Source of the DNA: Isoetes taiwanensis
Taxonomy: Eukaryota > Streptophyta > Lycopodiopsida > Isoetales > Isoetaceae
Length of the DNA: 64,000 nucleotides
Direction: 5' to 3'
Assembly: GCA_021234155.1 (NCBI GenBank)
Contig: JAJEKV010000261.1
Location: 1-64,000, forward strand
Shown one piece after another: positions 1 through 10,500 of the stretch. Numbering within the stretch: the stretch's first letter is position 1; every line of letters begins with the position of its first letter. The notes under the pieces were generated by a model that was not told the DNA's origin, did no database searches, and saw only the letters and a list, made by a program, of their open reading frames with translations. Both the position numbers and the translations under genes were made by a program.

Positions 1-350
1 TTCAACAATCTCCCTTCTTTTTTAGGTGGTTAAACTATATGGGAGATTATACATTTAAAGCAACGAGCATTTACTCTTGACACGTTAGGAATCTTTAAAA
101 GTATGGAGGGAGGGTCAAAAGTTTTTCCTAACGTTTAGATCATGATGTGTGTTGTATTTCTGGCTTTGACTGGGTTGTCTACCTATTCTTCAATACCATA
201 CCTTTCGATGACAATACCATCCTTTATCTTCAATTGAAGCCTCAGGCACTAGTGTATCTTACAATATTCTACAATTAGTATATAAGAATTACATACATTC
301 TTTAAATGATCCACCAATGTTTGAAGGCAACATCGTCATTACTAGCATGC

Positions 351-846
351 TCCCATACACCTTTAATATTGTGAGGAAGAAGAATCATAGAACATTACTG
401 GTGGAATGTGGGATGCTGCATGAAGTATGGAGCACAGATGCGGATGGGTTGAATACCCCAGAGGTCAAAATTGTTGCTAGAATTCTCCCCAGGCTGAAGA
501 AGATTTCTTTCACATAACGGAGGGCACGGGCGATCTGATGTTATGTATGGAAAAGGAGAATGCCAGTCTTAAGCTGAGGATCAGGAGGTATTCATATCAT
601 CAACCGCATTTATTTCACGGTACTTGAAGACTTGCAAGAATTTAGGCTAGTTTTTAAGGTGAAGAAGAGGTAAGAAGAAGGAAATATGGGAGGCACCTAT
701 TTGTACGATCTGGTCCTGGAGAAATAGTACAAAGGCTGGAGCTACCATCCCATATTCATTGGATGTTCTGGGTGCTTTTCTACCATGGCTTTTGTATCTC
801 TAAGTAAATAAAATCTTTATCCCTCGAAAAAAAAAAAAAAAAAAAA
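351..846 (+). mobile_element. A-tailed retroposon or processed retrocopy
   Basis: This segment is missing from the matching place in repeat A copy 2 (about 27,040). It ends in 20 A residues (827-846) preceded by an aataaaat polyadenylation-like signal at 807-815. It is flanked by a degenerate duplication, atcgtcattactagcatgc at 332-350 and atcgtacagcatgc at 846-859, as expected for target-primed reverse transcription. It holds an open stretch (317-517, containing the string RKKNHRTLLVE) that I do not recognise. It could be a SINE, a truncated LINE or a reverse-transcribed cellular mRNA. Confidence 0.65.
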
Positions 847-1587
847 TCGTACAGCATGCCACAAATCACAGACACGTGGTAATGCGGTCAATAATATTTT
901 GTCAAATCACCTCCCCGACGCACATTGGGCATTATCTCCGAAATCGTGCAACATAGCCAAAGGCGGATGATACCTGGCCTTAACGGTTGATAGACTTGTT
1001 AGTATGGCAAATTCAAATATTTCTTAAGTACATAGACAAATAAAGGTGGATGAGCGAGTATATCTCGGCAACAATCTTCCAAACATGCCATTATTGTCGT
1101 CATGACGACGGTGATTGAAACAACATATATCTATTTGTCAAACGATTCCGGAACACGGCCGGGGTTACGCTAATCTTCACATGAAATTGTAAATCGCCAG
1201 ATCCACACATGGAAATGAGGCTTTTACAAACTTATAATTACAAATAAGTAACGTCCACCAAAACATCAACCAAAGTTTAAAACCTAAAGGGACAATCGTT
1301 AAATTGCATGGTCTAGAAATCACCAATGACTCATGCCACACCAAACATGTGATGAAAACATCCATAAAAGGAAAAACTAAAGATCTGTGTCACCAAATCC
1401 TCCATAGAAAAAGGCAACTTGGGATATGGATGGATTCAAGCGTCTATTCTCTCTAAAAATGAAGAAATGATTACACAAAAAAGACCACGACTGCAACCTA
1501 TAGCACACCTAGTGAAAATGAAAGCTATGCTAAAAGCCTCAAATCTCCTCTAATATTCCTTTGCTAGTCTACTATGAATTGCATTAA

Positions 1588-2031
1588 TTTTTTTTTTTTT
1601 TTTTTGAGAAGGCACGATATTTTTATTTTATTAATAGTATGTAAATAATTACATTTATTTAAGACTCCCAAAACCCGGTCTCGCGTGTCGGGGGCAATAT
1701 AAAACCCAGGTGTGGAGGTGGTAAACAACGCACACCATTCTGGGGGATCATCTGAAAATATCCCATAACATATAAAAGACGTGCCACACGAGAGAACACC
1801 ACCCGAGATTCTGATGACAAGGTGAAGCAATTTTCCCGTAGTTAACTGGCCTCAAGGCGCACATGTGCAAAGGTACTACTGGGGAGACAACTTACTCTTT
1901 CCAGTTGTACTAAGAGATAATTTACTCACCATCTCCAAGATGCAAATGCATTCTGGAGGCCTCCCCAAAGGGTGGTCTACTACTTCTATCTCTACTTTTG
2001 ATCGCACCGCTTGGGGCATCACCATCATGAT
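1588..2031 (-). mobile_element. Minus-strand retroposon with A-tail, copy 1
   Basis: The left edge is a run of 18 T (1,588-1,605), i.e. an A-tail on the minus strand. The body, with gaggcctccccaaaggg near 1,955 and ending at catcatgat, recurs at 27,790-28,261. The uninterrupted repeat at 21,945 runs straight from gaattgcatta into aaatttatgaaatcac without this block, so it is an insertion. No domain could be read. Whether it is a SINE or a 5'-truncated LINE is open. Confidence 0.6.
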
Positions 2032-2410
2032 GGGTAAAAGCATGAAAGGGGTGTCTATAAGTAGCCTTTTTGTACATATACATATGTACTAATGCATTTT
2101 GAATAAGCGTCATCATGACCGCTAGTAATCGCCATGATTAATGGCTATCCACTACTCTCAACTTAATTATCTATTTTGAAATTCTCCCAAATTCTTTTTC
2201 TTGGTTTCCTCTCGCTCACTTCCTACCGCTTGAATTCGCTTGAATTTCATCGACCTTCATCTAGCCATGGCCCCAAAGCGCCCGGATGAGTGCTTGCTCA
2301 TCACCCGCATTAAACAAGATGCCAAGAGCTCCTATATTGGAATTTTACTCCAAGGAGTTTACGTTTGGGTTACGAGGTGATCCAAGCCAAAGACCTCCGT
2401 GATGTGTTTT
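2032..2410. other. Spacer with a transposon-end-like motif and a 37-codon ORF
   Basis: It starts with gggtaaaagcatgaaagggg (2,032-2,051), which recurs inverted at 37,037-37,058. A palindromic gtacatatacatatgtac lies at 2,074-2,091. An ORF at 2,267-2,380 begins MAPKRPDECLLITRIKQDAK in a favourable start context (gccATGgc) and stops after 37 codons. I do not recognise it, and it may be the truncated start of a transposon gene. Confidence 0.35.
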
Positions 2411-3290
2411 TCAATCATGTATGTGTTTTCACATCAATTGCAAAACCTAAAGCAACTTTTTACTTTGGCAATAAAGACCATTTTCTTGCTTGCGTTGAAT
2501 GCTTGATTATTTTGAGGAAAACAATATCATTTAGGCATGAATCCATGAACTCGCTCATCAATGTAGAATAAGACTTGCCATTCGTTTACTGAAGTGTGAA
2601 GTCTTCTCCGTCCTCTTTGCCATTTTGCTATATTTCTCTCTCCTAAGGATTCATTTAGAAAACTATTATCATATCTCCGATAATGCAAATGGATATTGTG
2701 TAGCTTCCGGAGGGGTGGTTCAAATGTAAAGAATTAGAAATTGCGTGGAATGATGATAAGACATGAACTAATAAGATGATAGAAAGGTTGAGATACCTTT
2801 TTACCTTCCGAAAAAGGCCCTTGAACTCCTCATGAAAAGTTCTCTAAAGGTTTTCCTTCCGAAATTCCTTACAAAATGTTCATGGACTTCGATATTCTTT
2901 ATTCGATCCCAATTGAGTGGTGAAATTGGCCTCAAGGACTAGTACCGACTCTCTTTAATATTTTATATTGTCTTTAATAAGTAGAACTTTATTGTGTGAT
3001 GAACTTTGTTTCAGAACAAATGGTCAGCGCCTCTTTGGCACTTGGGGATTCTAGTTTCAAAAATTGAGATTTTAAATTAAAAACTAAAACTACATAAATA
3101 ATCTTAGAAGTTTTTAAGATGCGGTTGGAAGACCCGGTTATAAATGAATTTGTTGTTGACTCTTATATGAAGAAATCACATGCTTCACCAAAAATTAAAA
3201 TTACTTTATTCGCTGTCATTGATGAGGATGCTACCATATCCATTCATTATGTACAAAAACATATAATAGAATTATAACCGTAATCCAAAT
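2410..3290. repeat. Dispersed repeat family B, copy 1
   Basis: It aligns with 18,625-19,530. Shared blocks include ggcaataaagaccattttcttgcttgc, ttccttacaa near 2,870, attgagtggtgaaatt near 2,912 and acatataatagaattataac near 3,260. The copies differ by many one- to four-base gaps. No coding domain can be read on either strand. It lies directly downstream of repeat A here, but the second copy stands without A. Confidence 0.75.
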
Positions 3291-3873
3291 TAGTCCACCA
3301 CAGAATCTGTATGGAGGCATGATATTTGAATTAGAGATGAATCAATCGATTACACTCTCTCGTCACATAGATAGCATATCCGGGTTTAATTGAATGGCTA
3401 AATGTCTTGGCTACTAAACCGAAAAGCAAAAGAAAGGAGAATACATCGTGGTGGTAAAAGATACCTACAACAAGATGGAGGGAATTAACTACTACGCCTA
3501 AAACGTATTACAAAGGCAATTGCTAGAAAATCACCGTTAAAGAGGTGGATAACACTAAAAAGCAAATGGATAACGACTCGTTCGACTCAATGGCACGGTA
3601 TTGGACATAGAAAAGAAAAGGAAAATGATTCAAACATTGAAAATGACACGCTTCCTCCTGTGGAATCGATAATATAATTTGGGTCTTTCCTAATGGATTG
3701 CATACTGTGGGGCTTTTTGGAGCTGGTTAACGGTGACCAACAATTTGCGTAAAAGTTGTGGCACAACCGACTTACTTAAAGTATCGGTCTTGTTTCTAGT
3801 ATGGCCATTGTTTTAGAAAAGATCTAAATCAAAATTACAAACAAGTGCGAGAATGCCAACTTAGTCTTAAGTG
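3291..3873. other. Unassigned sequence
   Basis: No long frame, recognisable domain or repeat partner was found between repeat B and the copia 5' LTR. Confidence 0.4.
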
Positions 3874-4187
3874 TGTTGGAACATAAATATGATGATAAGC
3901 ATTAATGTCAAATGGAAGATTGGTTGACACCCAACTACAGTCTTCAAATGTATGTATAGGCAAGACTTTCAAAGATTGACACCCCGATCCCAACCGCCGA
4001 ATTATTGGGCGGTGGTTAAGCGGTAGACTACCATTTTTAGTCTCACCAATTGGTTATGCGCAGCTATGTACTATGCAATGCCGGGCGATTTGTATTTCCT
4101 ATTGCTTTTTCTCAATAGAGTCGTTCTTGTTCTTCTATTCTATCTCTTGAGTTATCTTTGTAAGTTTGGTTTAGCACTAGTTCTATC
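3874..4187 (+). repeat. Copia 5' LTR
   Basis: It begins TGTTGGAACATAAAT and ends TTCTATCA, matching the 3' LTR at 8,570-8,918. The best-kept block is ctcaatagagtcgttcttgt near 4,111. It is about 35 bases shorter than its partner because of internal gaps. Confidence 0.8.
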
Positions 4188-4199
4188 ATGGTGGGCAGC

Positions 4200-5290
4200 T
4201 GCTTGAGGAAGAAAGAATAGAGAAAAACTATTGGAGAAGCATCAAATTGGATTGGCCATGCGTTTCAGTTCTTTGGCCGAGATTTGGTGTGAAAATCACC
4301 GTTTATGAAGCATTGGAGAAGATTCTTGCTTTTGGCTGAGGAAGTGTTTTTGCAGGAGAGAGTTTGATTTTCCAAAGAAGTTCCGGTATGAGATCGAGTT
4401 TTCAAGACCTTTTGGCGTGACAAAATTCAAGATTCAACTTTTCTAGCGGGTGCTTTGTTTGGTGACAATTTGTTTTTCAACCATCCTGCTTGGCGCCGAA
4501 ACAGGAGAAATTCATGGATCCATTCAAGTTCCGCTGCATACAAAGCTCATTATTACTAATTACCATGCGGAAGAAGTTCATGGTAATTATTTGATAATTA
4601 GTGACATGGGGCGGTGTTTGATGAAGACTTTATCAAGACCAAGTGTCGGCTGAATCCGGGCTTGATAAACCGAGAAAGTCAGGTTTTGTCAAAATGTTAT
4701 CAAGAGACAATTGGTCATGAAATCAACCATTTTCGTGAGTTTAGAGATGTGGTCCATTTGGAGAAATCTTTGATAGCAAGGTATGGCTATAAATCTTTGA
4801 TCGAACAAAATGAGACATATGCAATTTAGTTGATTTCAAATCGTCGCATCATACCTACTCACAGCAATGGCTTGGATTACATGGGCACTGTGGAGTGTCA
4901 TGATAAAAAAACAGCGATTCAAGACAACTTGGTTGGTCTTCCTCCTTCATGATGTTATCTCTTCAAGTCGACTACAAGGAGGAGAGTTATGAGCTAAAGA
5001 AACTATTCCGCCACAAGAGGAGTTAGTGCGTAAAAAAAGGGATGAGAGTGGACATGCTAATTTTTGTGTCTCTTTCGGTGACACTAAGAAGAAGTTTGCT
5101 GATAGCAAAGACTCTAGGAACTTCGAGAGAAAATGTGAAGTCTGAAGGTAAGAAAATATAAGGAGTTCAAGTGCTGGAATTGTGGTGAAAAGGGTCCAAA
5201 TAATTGTGTAAGAAAAGAAAAAGCTCAAAGGATAGTGACCACAGAAGCACAAAATGATCAACTCTAGAGGAGAGACAAGTGTTGTTGCAG
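4200..5290 (+). pseudogene. Copia gag remnant with CCHC-like zinc knuckle
   Basis: The knuckle lies near 5,169-5,216 and reads KCWNCGEKGPNNC, in which the conserved histidine of CX2CX4HX4C is no longer present. Upstream frames are fragmentary. The role in the family is to bind and package element RNA. Placement between the 5' LTR and the integrase supports the call. It is clearly non-functional. Confidence 0.6.
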
Positions 5291-5639
5291 CTTTTGCCAC
5301 TTTATCTTGGTAAAAGAAGATCTTCTGTGTGGCCGGCGCGAAGGGCTGGATTTTGGACTGGAGAACCGGGTTCATCACCGAAGTCTGATGTGTTTCGAAC
5401 TTAACCTCGATCGAGGTGATGGAAGATGGGTGATGGATATTCTCTTCCTATCACGAAAGCTTGGATCAGAGTTTTCAATTGTATGGGGATGTAGTTAGTA
5501 AGGTGAGGAATGTCATGTGTTTGCTCAGGATTACAGTCTAATATCATATATGTCACGGAATTTGATAAAGCGAGCCATCACATTGTTTCGAAATGGAAAG
5601 CTATGGCAGAACGCGGGAATCCACTTGAAGGAATTGACT

Positions 5640-6540
5640 TGAAAAAGTCTGGAGTTCATAAGTACAGATGAGCATTGCACGGTCTTGTATGTCTTTGATG
5701 ATTCCTATTCATAAGCCCGAAACATGGTCTTGTATGTCTTGATTGGCCATGGAGTGATCTGTGGCATGCTCGTTTTGGTCATGTTGGGACATTGCCGACA
5801 CGTGCAAAAGATGGTTGGGGTATTCCCTCTGAAATGTGTCAAAGCTTGAGTGTCCGATGCCATCTTGGGAAAGCAACCTCAGCAGAAGCCTTTTCCACAA
5901 GAAAGCTATTCATCGAGCAACTCAACCTCTTGAGTTCTTTCGACATTGTGCTATGAAAGAGGTATTTTCTTGACCCCGATTGATGATTTATTAGGTACAT
6001 TTGGATGTAATACTTTGCACCGCAACTGGGGTGCTTGCAAGTTCAAGGCCTTCAAAGCGTGATCGAAACTGACGGTTGGTAATAAAAAGTTGAGAAGTGA
6101 TGACCAATGAGGTGAATATGTTTTAATACCTTTATGGAGTTTCTCATGGAAGAAGGTATTGAAAGACAGGTTAATCATTCCTTATGCTCATCCACAAAAT
6201 GGTGTAGCTGAAAGGAGAAATAGAACTGCTTGATTTGGCAAGATCCTATGATGGGTCACTTTCTTGCACGAATTCTTTTGGGAGAGGCGTTATTGACAAA
6301 GCATATTTGGCAAATAGGTCGCCTACTAAGGAAGTCGAGTAATGTGACTCATATGAACCATTTGGAGAATGAAACCAGATGTGTCTCATTTGAGGGTGTT
6401 TGATGCTTGGTTTATGCTTCCAACCCTGGCGAGAAGTCAAAAATGGGAAGTTGCATGGCAGGGATCAATTAAAATAACCATCTTCATTGGGTATTCAGAA
6501 AAAAAAGGTTACAAATTAGGATCCACAACGGAGTTATTGT
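5640..6540 (+). pseudogene. Copia integrase remnant
   Basis: The strongest trace is PYAHPQNGVAERRNRT at 6,180-6,227, the conserved block around the catalytic glutamate of copia integrases. Upstream pieces (WHARFGHVG-like around 5,760) fit the zinc-binding N-terminal region. Downstream, near 6,410-6,480, residues of the Ty1 family's C-terminal region can be made out. The frame shifts many times. The enzyme would insert element cDNA into chromosomes. Confidence 0.7.
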
Positions 6541-7089
6541 AAGGGTCCCGATTCGATTCGTTGAAAGATGATGTGTATGATGGTATATCTTCGATTCTCC
6601 GCAGTTCACAATGATGAGCTTGGATGTTGGAGATAGATGGCAGTGGCCGGTAGACCTTTCTCCCTCTCTAGTGATTTCTCAATTGAACTCTACATTTGCA
6701 CAGTAGTAGCGGGGATGAACTTTAATCCCCTCTCGCCCCTATGGTCCATGAGCAGGTTGGTTCCTTTCATGAGTCCAAGACACATGAAGGAGAGCACCTG
6801 ATCCAACACCTGTTATAACACCTATTAGTAGCACTTGCTACCTCCTGTTGTTGCACCTAGAAATCAGACGCGTCAAGGAGAAACAATGTTGGCAAGTAAT
6901 CCTAGCCTTTGTTGTACCCGTTGTTGAACCTCTAGGAGATCAAAGATGTCCGATGGAGAAACATGAGGTCTAATGGATCATTAACCATTTTAATGGCAAA
7001 GGTCCAGGATCATGTTGATCCACAAACCTTTCATGAAGTAGCTAGTGATCCGCATGGCGGAAGATGCAATGGAAGAAGAATACTCTCAA

Positions 7090-7700
7090 TTGTCAGAAAG
7101 GGCACATGGGTGATTGGTTGAACTTCCACCGATAAGCATGTTATTATAAATGGGTGTTTAAAACCAAATTTCATGCTGATGGAAGGTGTCAAGCACAAAG
7201 CTAGACTTGTAGCCAAGGATTTTGCACGTAAAAAGGCTTAGATTATGATGAAGTCTTTGCCGGTAACCCTAAATGTCCACTATTAGATCGCTTATAGTTT
7301 TGGCGCAATAAGGTTGGTTAATGTTTCAAATGGACATTAAGTCCGCTTTTTTTTGAATGGTGATTTGGGAGGAAGAGGTCTATATGACTCAGCCTCCTGC
7401 GGATTTGTTGTTCAAGGAAGGGGCACTGGTTTGTCATTTGAAGAAAGCATTGATGGCTTGAAGCAAAGCTCAAGATGTTGGCATCTAAAAATTAATGCTT
7501 TCTTTCTTGAGCGGGGGTTCCCAGTATGCGGCAAACCCCAATCTTTAAATCACATGAAGTCGAATGTGCATTGTGGTTTTGTATGTTGATGATTTGATCA
7601 TCACAGAGATCTTGGATGTGTTGATTTTACATTGAAGTTGCGATTATCTTCGTTCTTGAGATGACCGATCTTGACCTTATACACATTGTTTAGGTGTAGA
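7090..7700 (+). pseudogene. Copia reverse transcriptase remnant
   Basis: Readable blocks are WVFKTKFHADG near 7,148, FQMDIKSAF near 7,325 and the catalytic YVDDLIIT at 7,582-7,605. These are the canonical order and spacing of a copia RT (fingers, palm motif A, palm motif C). The YVDD aspartates survive, but the frame is shifted repeatedly between blocks. Confidence 0.8.
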
Positions 7701-7839
7701 AGGTGGATGGCATCTATCTTTTCTCGGCGAAAAATATATCAAAGAAATGTTACGGTAAGATTGCATGCAAGACCACAGGTTATTGAAAGTCCTTTTGATC
7801 CAGGGGACAAGGCTTGATTTCTACGGGTGAGGAGTGTGA

Positions 7840-8560
7840 TCGCACACTCTATCGAAGCTTGGTAGGGCGTTGATATATCTCACGGTCACTAGACCTTATA
7901 TCTCTTTTGTTGTGGGAGGCCGAAGGCGATTCATGAGCAATCGAGGCGTCCTGCTTCGAAGGTCTACAAAAAGATGGCAGCTTATTCAAGGGGACTTCCA
8001 AGGTGAAGGTCTCTTTATCGGAGGTCCTCCGATTTCCGGTTGAAAGTAATTCTTTGTTGATGCCGATCATGCTAATCCGGTCATGATAGCAGGAGGCCCA
8101 CAACATGGATGGTCACATTCATGGGGCCCTAACGTTTGATATGGTTGTCCAAAAGATGGGTCCCACAAGAGTCAATCAAAGACCAGGCAGGGGTAAGCAA
8201 CTTTTCGATTGTTGGGATAGGAATTGTTGTGGCTTAAAATTTCAGGCAGTCTGTAGATACCTCCATCACCGCGAGTATCGCGGTGACAAACACAAGTACA
8301 ATCCATCTTGCAAGGATGCAAGTACCACTCAAGAACAAAACACCTTGACACCCACTTGTGTTTGTCCATGAGCAGTCAAATGGGATCTTCTCAACTTGTT
8401 CATTGCTTCTCACGGATCGGTTTAATTACGGCTTTACCAAACCATTAGTTGGATCTAAGTTCAATGTGAAGGAGACGGGCAAGACAAAGAAATTGGTACC
8501 AAGGGAGAGAAGGATTACCTTGGTTCCACCTGATTTCTTCTACTTAGTTAGCAACATTTA
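7840..8560 (+). pseudogene. Copia RNase H remnant
   Basis: LTVTRPYISF near 7,880 and VDADHA at 8,056-8,073 (DADHA at 8,059-8,073) are hallmarks of copia RNase H, in which DADWAG is usual. The region ends at the polypurine tract at 8,560-8,569. Frames are broken throughout. Confidence 0.65.
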
Positions 8561-8569
8561 AAGGGAGAG

Positions 8570-8918
8570 TGTTGGAATATAAATGTCGATCAGGCATAAT
8601 GTCTTTGAAAATGATGGTTCAGCACTTAGCACACAGTGATGAGAAGGTGTTGAAATGTCTGTACTGCAACACTTTGTCGCTGAGCAGAGCCCTAAATCGG
8701 TCGTAGAATTAGTGGGCGTGTGGTTAAACAAGAGACTACTTTTTCTTAGTCTCACACATGTTGTATATATTGATTGTAATGCTATGTACTATACAATGCT
8801 TTAAGTAGAGATTGTATTTTCATTGCTTTTCTCAATAGAGTTGTTCTTGTTCTTCTATTCTACCTCTTGAGTTGATCTTTAAGTAGGTTTGTACTCTCTT
8901 TGGCACTTAGTTCTATCA
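8570..8918 (+). repeat. Copia 3' LTR
   Basis: It begins TGTTGGAATATAAAT immediately after the purine tract and ends TTCTATCA. It carries cttttctcaatagagttg near 8,825, matching the 5' LTR. Confidence 0.85.
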
Positions 8919-10021
8919 ATGCGATATGATGCTCGAGACCGAGATGAATATAAAGTTAGAGAGCTAATGCAAGAACTTGATTCGAGAGTTGTTGCTTGAA
9001 AGGCCGAGAATTTAAATTTCTGTGAGTCTCAAGAGTAACAAAAAACCATGTAGCCATTTTTAAAATAAGATGTATCTATCTTTATCAAGCGAAAAGTGTA
9101 AAACACGTAAAAAATAAAAAATTTCTAAAAAATAGGCAAACAACTTGCGTAGTCTTCATTTGGCAGCCTATGTTTATTCCATAAAGTATCTCGATTGAGG
9201 AATCTTGCCATTCAAGTTTGGCTTCAAAATTTATGCTTCAATTCTTTTTCTAGTAAGAACTCTTTCTTTGGGCGCCCTTTTTGTAAAATAGATTGTTTGG
9301 AGTGGGGAAGAGATTTCATCTCATCAGACTCTCCTCCATCTTCATATTTTCCTTCCTCATCCGAAAATCGTCATCCTCCATATCACGGTTTTGAATATCT
9401 CAAGATCCATCCCGCATCTTCAAAAATCATCTTCAAAAATCCTCAATGCCGGCATTTTAAAGACTCTTCCTCGTGGCCTCTTCCTTGGATATATCGGGTG
9501 AGGGCCTTTAGATCAAGAACAAGAAAGATTTTTTCGTTGCGGTAGAATCTTTTTCCCCTTTTTCTCAATTCTTTTTGTTTTCATTTCTTTTGTTTTTTCA
9601 ATAAGGAGGGATTTAGTTAGGGTCTAAGCATTAACTTTCAATGACGAGGATTTATTTAGGGTCTAAGCGTTAACTTTTCAATGATTTGTAATAGGTAACT
9701 AGACAAAAGGACCAACATGTATATTTTATTTTCGTCTAAGCATTAGCTTTTAATAATTTATAATAGGTAACAAAAAGACCAACATTTTATTTAATAATTT
9801 ATAATAGGTAACTACAAGGAAGGAAGGAAGGAAGGAAGGTATTTTATCGTCCAATGAGACCAATGGGTCTATGGGACCTTAATAAAAAATGTAAAGAAGC
9901 GGATTCTGCGGGGATTAAAAACCCCGCTCAAGGGTTTCGAGGAAAAACCATTGGCAACAATCACTGGCCGACAAAGCGTCCCCTAACATATAAAATGCGA
10001 AACACCCAAATATATCTGATC
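8919..10021. other. Unassigned AT-rich sequence with short degenerate repeats
   Basis: A 116-codon plus-strand frame at 9,195-9,545 has no recognisable domain. Between 9,602 and 9,815, phrases such as gggtctaagcattaac and aataatttataataggtaac repeat two to three times. A GAAG microsatellite (five units) lies at about 9,818-9,839. These could be subterminal repeats of the CACTA element that follows, but no CACTA terminus was found. Confidence 0.4.
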
Positions 10022-10500
10022 ATACTGCACCCAGTGCCCAATCAGCGGGTAGCCAGGGCGGGGGGCAAAGGTGACTCCGCCAAGTCCAGCACCTCCCAAT
10101 GTACGACCCCGGGCACGTCGACGGTGTGTTCATCGGCAAATGTAAAAGGGCAGTCCGGTGGTACTAAGGGGCGTGGCCCGGACCGTGAGCGGGGCTTCCT
10201 TCTGAAATATGAGAACTCATCCTCAACGGCACCCGTTTGACAAAGCAGCGACAAAGCTCGTTTGGCGGGGCTCCCCAATCCACCGCGCCACCGCACCGAT
10301 CGCGAAGATGGTGGGCACTGTGCGAATGGAGGCAATGAGTGCAGCTTTTGGGGTAAGAACATGGAACGAAATTTTGTGGCCCGCCAACACTGTGAGGGTT
10401 GATGTGCTCCTTGTACGGGGCGTTTTGACTGCTCTAGAGCGCCGGTCCCGTGAGCTTGCCAAGGAAGCAAAAGCGTCTCAGTCGCCACGATCTATGTGTC
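10022..10500. other. GC-rich island of unknown origin
   Basis: The base composition changes sharply to clearly GC-rich against very AT-rich flanks. It is open on the minus strand for 148 codons (10,042-10,488) and for long stretches of other frames, which high GC alone can cause. I could not assign a protein. It abuts the N-terminal CACTA region and may be a captured gene fragment or an organelle-derived insert. Confidence 0.4.

Larger units (their letters stand above)
1..2031. repeat. Dispersed repeat family A, copy 1 (interrupted)
   Basis: The sequence aligns by eye, with many substitutions and 1-5 base indels, to 26,665-28,261 and partly to 21,545-21,950. Shared landmarks are the cacgttaggaatc block near 81, the cattgggcattatctc block near 923, the ccaaacatgccatt block near 1,078 and the tctactatgaattgcatta block near 1,568. 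Two insertions break it: an A-tailed piece at 351-846 and a poly-T-flanked piece at 1,588-2,031. No gene of its own is visible. The short open frames inside are not shared between copies and I treat them as chance. Confidence 0.8.
3874..8918 (+). mobile_element. Decayed Ty1-copia LTR retrotransposon
   Basis: A copia-type element with two related LTRs, a degenerate primer-binding region after the 5' LTR (tggtgggcagct, 4,188-4,199), a CCHC-like motif, integrase, reverse transcriptase, RNase H and a polypurine tract (aaagggagag, 8,560-8,569). Domains run in copia order, gag then integrase then RT then RNase H, on the plus strand. All frames are broken by many indels, so it cannot make protein. 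No exact target-site duplication remains (aagtg before, atgcg after). The LTRs differ strongly in length, so it is an old insertion. Confidence 0.9.

Noticed and set aside
317-517. 66-codon ORF as a gene start
   Set aside because: It begins in repeat A and runs into the A-tailed insertion, so the start is accidental. Only the inserted part may be coding-derived.
10042-10488. 148-codon minus-strand ORF as a real gene
   Set aside because: It lies in a GC-rich island where several frames are open at once, and it shows no domain.
10022-10500. Firm call of mitochondrial-derived DNA
   Set aside because: The composition fits, but I could not match any organellar gene from memory, so it stays unassigned.
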